This document shows, in pieces, positions 61,820-64,000 of a DNA stretch of 64,000 nucleotides. The position numbers and the translations under genes were made by a program. The notes under the pieces were generated by a model. That model was not told the origin of the DNA, did not search any database, and worked only from the letters and a program-made list of their open reading frames with translations. Numbering within the stretch: position 1 is the first letter of the stretch; each line of letters begins with the position of its first letter. This DNA comes from Komagataeibacter sp. FNDCF1 (GTDB taxonomy: Bacteria > Pseudomonadota > Alphaproteobacteria > Acetobacterales > Acetobacteraceae): NCBI RefSeq assembly GCF_021295335.1, contig NZ_JAIWOT010000001.1:1119001-1183000 (forward strand), written 5' to 3'.

Positions 61820-62883
61820 TGGCGACACGTGCATTCCAGCGCCTGCCCACCGCCCCTGCCGGGCGCATTCTTGCCCTGCGGCTGGTGGCCATCGTGCTAT
61901 CGCTGTTCATCATTGCAGGCGTGCTGGCGCTGTCGGGCCACAGCCCGCTCATGCTGTCGGAACTGATCCTGCGCTCCACCATCGGTTCGCGTTTCGGGCT
62001 GGAGGATCTGGCCCTGTTCATGTGCCCGCTGCTGCTTACCGGGGCGGCCGTATACGTGTGCGGCATGATCGGGCTGTGGAATATCGGGGCGGAAGGGCAG
62101 TTCTACGCCGGCGCCATTGCCGCAACCGGGGTAGCACTGGGCCTGCATGGACCGGCCGCCGTGGTACTGCCGCTCATGACCGTCGGGGGCATACTGGGCG
62201 GCATGGCGTGGATTGCGGTGCCCACGCTGGCACGCGCCCATGCCGGGGTGAACGAGATCATCACCACGCTGCTGCTCAACTTCATCGCCGCGCTCCTGAC
62301 CTATTACCTGACCACCGGCCCGTGGCGGGACCGCATAAGCGGGGCACAGGTTTCCACACAGCGCATTCCGGTCTCCATTCCCGAGATGTGGGGCATCGTG
62401 CACTGGGGCTTTCCGGTGGCCATCTTGATGGTAATCGGGCTGGCGCTTGTACTGTCCCGCACGCGGTGGGGGTATGAGATCCGCATGAGCGGCGCCAACC
62501 CCGAGGCCGCGCATTATGCCGGCATGCCGGTGCGGCTGCGCATCATCTCGGTCATGCTGCTCTCTGGCGGGCTGGCGGGACTGGCGGGCATGTTCGAGGT
62601 CGCGGGCACGGTACACCGGCTGCAGGGCGGCATGGCCAACAATTTCGGCTATCTGGGCATTGTGGTGGCGGTGCTGGCGCGCGGGTCGTGCCTGAACGTG
62701 ATCCCGGCGGCGCTGTTCATGGCGCTGATCCTGGATTCCGGCATTGTCATGCAGACGCAGCAGCTTTCGGCCTCGGTCGTGCTGGCCATTACCGGACTGA
62801 TCCTGTTCATGATCGCCATTGGTGATGAACTGGCCCATTACCGGCCAGCAGCCCGAAGCGTACCCGGGGGAAAAGCATCATGA
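61819..62883 (+). CDS. ABC importer permease, first subunit (NupP/YufP type)
   Basis: A 354-residue membrane protein with about nine helices of the BPD_transp_2 family. 'GLWNIGAEGQFYAGAIAATGVAL' is the conserved family motif, 'GVNEIITTLLLNFIAALLTYYL' the coupling region and 'GANPEAAHYAGM' the cytosolic EAA-like loop. It pairs with the next gene to form the channel. It begins on the last base of the ATPase stop (TAATG). Confidence 0.93.
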   Translation: MATRAFQRLPTAPAGRILALRLVAIVLSLFIIAGVLALSGHSPLMLSELILRSTIGSRFGLEDLALFMCPLLLTGAAVYVCGMIGLWNIGAEGQFYAGAIAATGVALGLHGPAAVVLPLMTVGGILGGMAWIAVPTLARAHAGVNEIITTLLLNFIAALLTYYLTTGPWRDRISGAQVSTQRIPVSIPEMWGIVHWGFPVAILMVIGLALVLSRTRWGYEIRMSGANPEAAHYAGMPVRLRIISVMLLSGGLAGLAGMFEVAGTVHRLQGGMANNFGYLGIVVAVLARGSCLNVIPAALFMALILDSGIVMQTQQLSASVVLAITGLILFMIAIGDELAHYRPAARSVPGGKAS

Positions 62884-63818
62884 TCGCACTGCTGACAGGC
62901 ATGCTGGCCACCGCCGTGCTGGCCGGTGGCGTGCTGGCGCTGGCCGCGCTGGGTGAAGTGCTGGCCGAACGGGCGGGCGTGACCAATCTGGGCGTGGAAG
63001 GGCTGATGGCGCTGGGGGCGGTCACGGCAGTCATGACCGTATCGTCCATCCATTCCCCATGGGCCGGGCTGCTGGCCGCCATACTGGTGGGTGCGGCAGG
63101 CGGCATGGTGTTCGCGTTCGGGGCCGTGGTGATGCGGGCAAACCAGGTGCTGTGCGGGCTGGCCACGACCTTCATGGGGCTGGGACTGTCCACTGCCATG
63201 GGGCATGATTACGCGGGCCAGCCAGTGGGCACGACATTCGGCCATGTGTCCGTGCCGCTGCTCTCGTCCCTTCCGGTCATCGGTCCGGCAGTTTTCGGGC
63301 AGAATATCCTGATCATACCGATTTACGTGCTGATGCCGCTGGCGGTACATTTCATCATGTTCCGCACGCGCCACGGGCTGAACATACGGGCCGTGGGCGA
63401 GAACCCGGCGGCGGCGGACGCGGCGGGCATTGCGGTCATGCCCGTGCGCCTGTGGTACGTGACGCTTGGCGGCGCGATGGCCGGAATGGCGGGGGGCTAC
63501 CTGACCCTGGCTTACGTGCCCGTATGGTCGGAAGGCATGGTGGCAGGACGCGGGTGGATTGCACTGGCGCTGGTCATCTTCGCGGGGTACCGGCCGGTTA
63601 TCGTAACCCTTTCGGCGCTGCTGTTCGGGCTGGTGACGGCACTGTCCTTTGTGGGGCAGGCGCATAACTGGCCGATTGACCCCGCTTTTTTGAACATGCT
63701 GCCCTATCTGGGCACGATGGCCTTCATCATCGTGCCGGTCGTGGTGTGGCACCGCATGCGCCGGGTCATGGCGGCCCCGGCTGCACTGGGGCAGCCCTAT
63801 TACCGCGAAATACGCTGA
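62880..63818 (+). CDS. ABC importer permease, second subunit (NupQ/YufQ type)
   Basis: A 312-residue BPD_transp_2 permease with about eight or nine helices. 'ALGEVLAERAGVTNLGVEGLMALGAVTAV' is the family signature, 'GENPAAADAAGIAVMPVRLWYVTLGGAMAGMAGGYLTL' the coupling loop and following helix, and 'GRGWIALALVIFAGYRP' the late conserved segment. ATGA overlap with the first permease. With the BMP protein and ATPase it completes a nucleoside importer. Confidence 0.93.
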   Translation: MIALLTGMLATAVLAGGVLALAALGEVLAERAGVTNLGVEGLMALGAVTAVMTVSSIHSPWAGLLAAILVGAAGGMVFAFGAVVMRANQVLCGLATTFMGLGLSTAMGHDYAGQPVGTTFGHVSVPLLSSLPVIGPAVFGQNILIIPIYVLMPLAVHFIMFRTRHGLNIRAVGENPAAADAAGIAVMPVRLWYVTLGGAMAGMAGGYLTLAYVPVWSEGMVAGRGWIALALVIFAGYRPVIVTLSALLFGLVTALSFVGQAHNWPIDPAFLNMLPYLGTMAFIIVPVVVWHRMRRVMAAPAALGQPYYREIR

Positions 63819-63830
63819 ACCCCCGCCTGA

Positions 63831-63857
63831 ATCACGGTCCCGCCTTCAGGCCGTGAT
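63831..63857. terminator. Hairpin between converging genes
   Basis: ATCACGG and CCGTGAT (63831-63857) are inverted around a 13-base loop, inside the last codons of the minus-strand gene and 12 bp past the importer operon. It could serve both sides; no T-run is present. Confidence 0.4.
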
Positions 63858-64000
63858 GCAGGATGTCGGCTGACATATGGCGGGCGTAACTGGCGGAATC
63901 CAGGCTGTCAGGGAACTGGCCCAGCAGCTTGAGTTCATCCACATAGCGGGCAATCTGTATTTTCAGGTCATTGCCAACGGGGCTTATGCCCAGTGCCTCG
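63832..64000 (-). CDS. C-terminal end of an unidentified gene (cut by window edge)
   Basis: The frame runs from the window edge to TGA at 63832-63834 and gives the last ~55 residues of a protein, including 'ISPVGNDLKIQIARYVDELK' and ending 'SADILHHGLKAGP'. It looks helical, as in the ligand domain of TetR-type regulators, but I cannot name it. It converges with the importer operon. Confidence 0.45.
   Translation of the reverse strand, partial: EALGISPVGNDLKIQIARYVDELKLLGQFPDSLDSASYARHMSADILHHGLKAGP

Noticed and set aside
60170-61834. A 554-residue minus-strand open frame opposite the importer ATPase
   Set aside because: His/Gln-rich antisense of a strongly conserved gene; no family features.

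Overview
The window looks like chromosomal DNA of an acetic acid bacterium (Alphaproteobacteria, Acetobacteraceae). I infer this from the high GC content, the alphaproteobacterial order mraZ-rsmH-ftsL-ftsI-murEF-mraY-murD-ftsW-murGCB-ddl-ftsQAZ-lpxC-bamD-recN-ligA, MucR and GapR-type regulators, and a 930-bp IS5-family element whose length, 25-bp ends and TNA target match the IS1031 group first described in Acetobacter (now Komagataeibacter) xylinus. Komagataeibacter or a close relative is my best guess; no taxonomic marker was searched.

Layout. 1-2.4 kb: a GlxA-type regulator cut by the window edge, a DUF1348 protein and an FAD monooxygenase. 2.4-9.0 kb: an accessory island, poorer in GC, with a broken D12 DNA-adenine methylase, two copies of a gene pair (an SLT lytic transglycosylase with a LysM domain, followed by a secreted LprI-like lysozyme inhibitor), and two IS5-family insertion sequences lodged back to back at one TTA target. 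9.0-18.3 kb: guaA, a NUDIX hydrolase with a receiver protein, an Lrp regulator with a GT39 glycosyltransferase, trxB, a LysR regulator, ihfB, sppA and mucR. 18.5-25.1 kb: a BigR-like ArsR repressor divergent from a TauE/SafE transporter, a UdgX uracil-DNA glycosylase, an FUSC efflux protein, guanine deaminase and tRNA-Ser(CGA). 25.3-33.0 kb: rplU-rpmA-obgE-proB, a gapR-like gene, zwf, an esterase and the RNase P RNA. 33.2-58.6 kb: the full division and cell wall (dcw) cluster, preceded by a probable MraZ operator and followed by lpxC, bamD, recN and ligA. 59.1-63.8 kb: a BMP-type nucleoside ABC importer.

How genes work together. The dcw cluster makes UDP-MurNAc-pentapeptide and lipid II and assembles the divisome; most neighbouring genes overlap by four bases, which implies translational coupling. 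guaA, guaD and the BMP importer cover purine synthesis, salvage and uptake. The most unusual region is the duplicated transglycosylase/inhibitor pair. The two enzyme genes share 900 bp that I read as identical, while their inhibitor genes are only about 60% identical in protein. The left copy still carries the last ~20 bp of guaA and the guaA terminator, which shows it was derived from the locus beside guaA. This resembles an effector/immunity locus in which the immunity gene diversifies faster than the effector.
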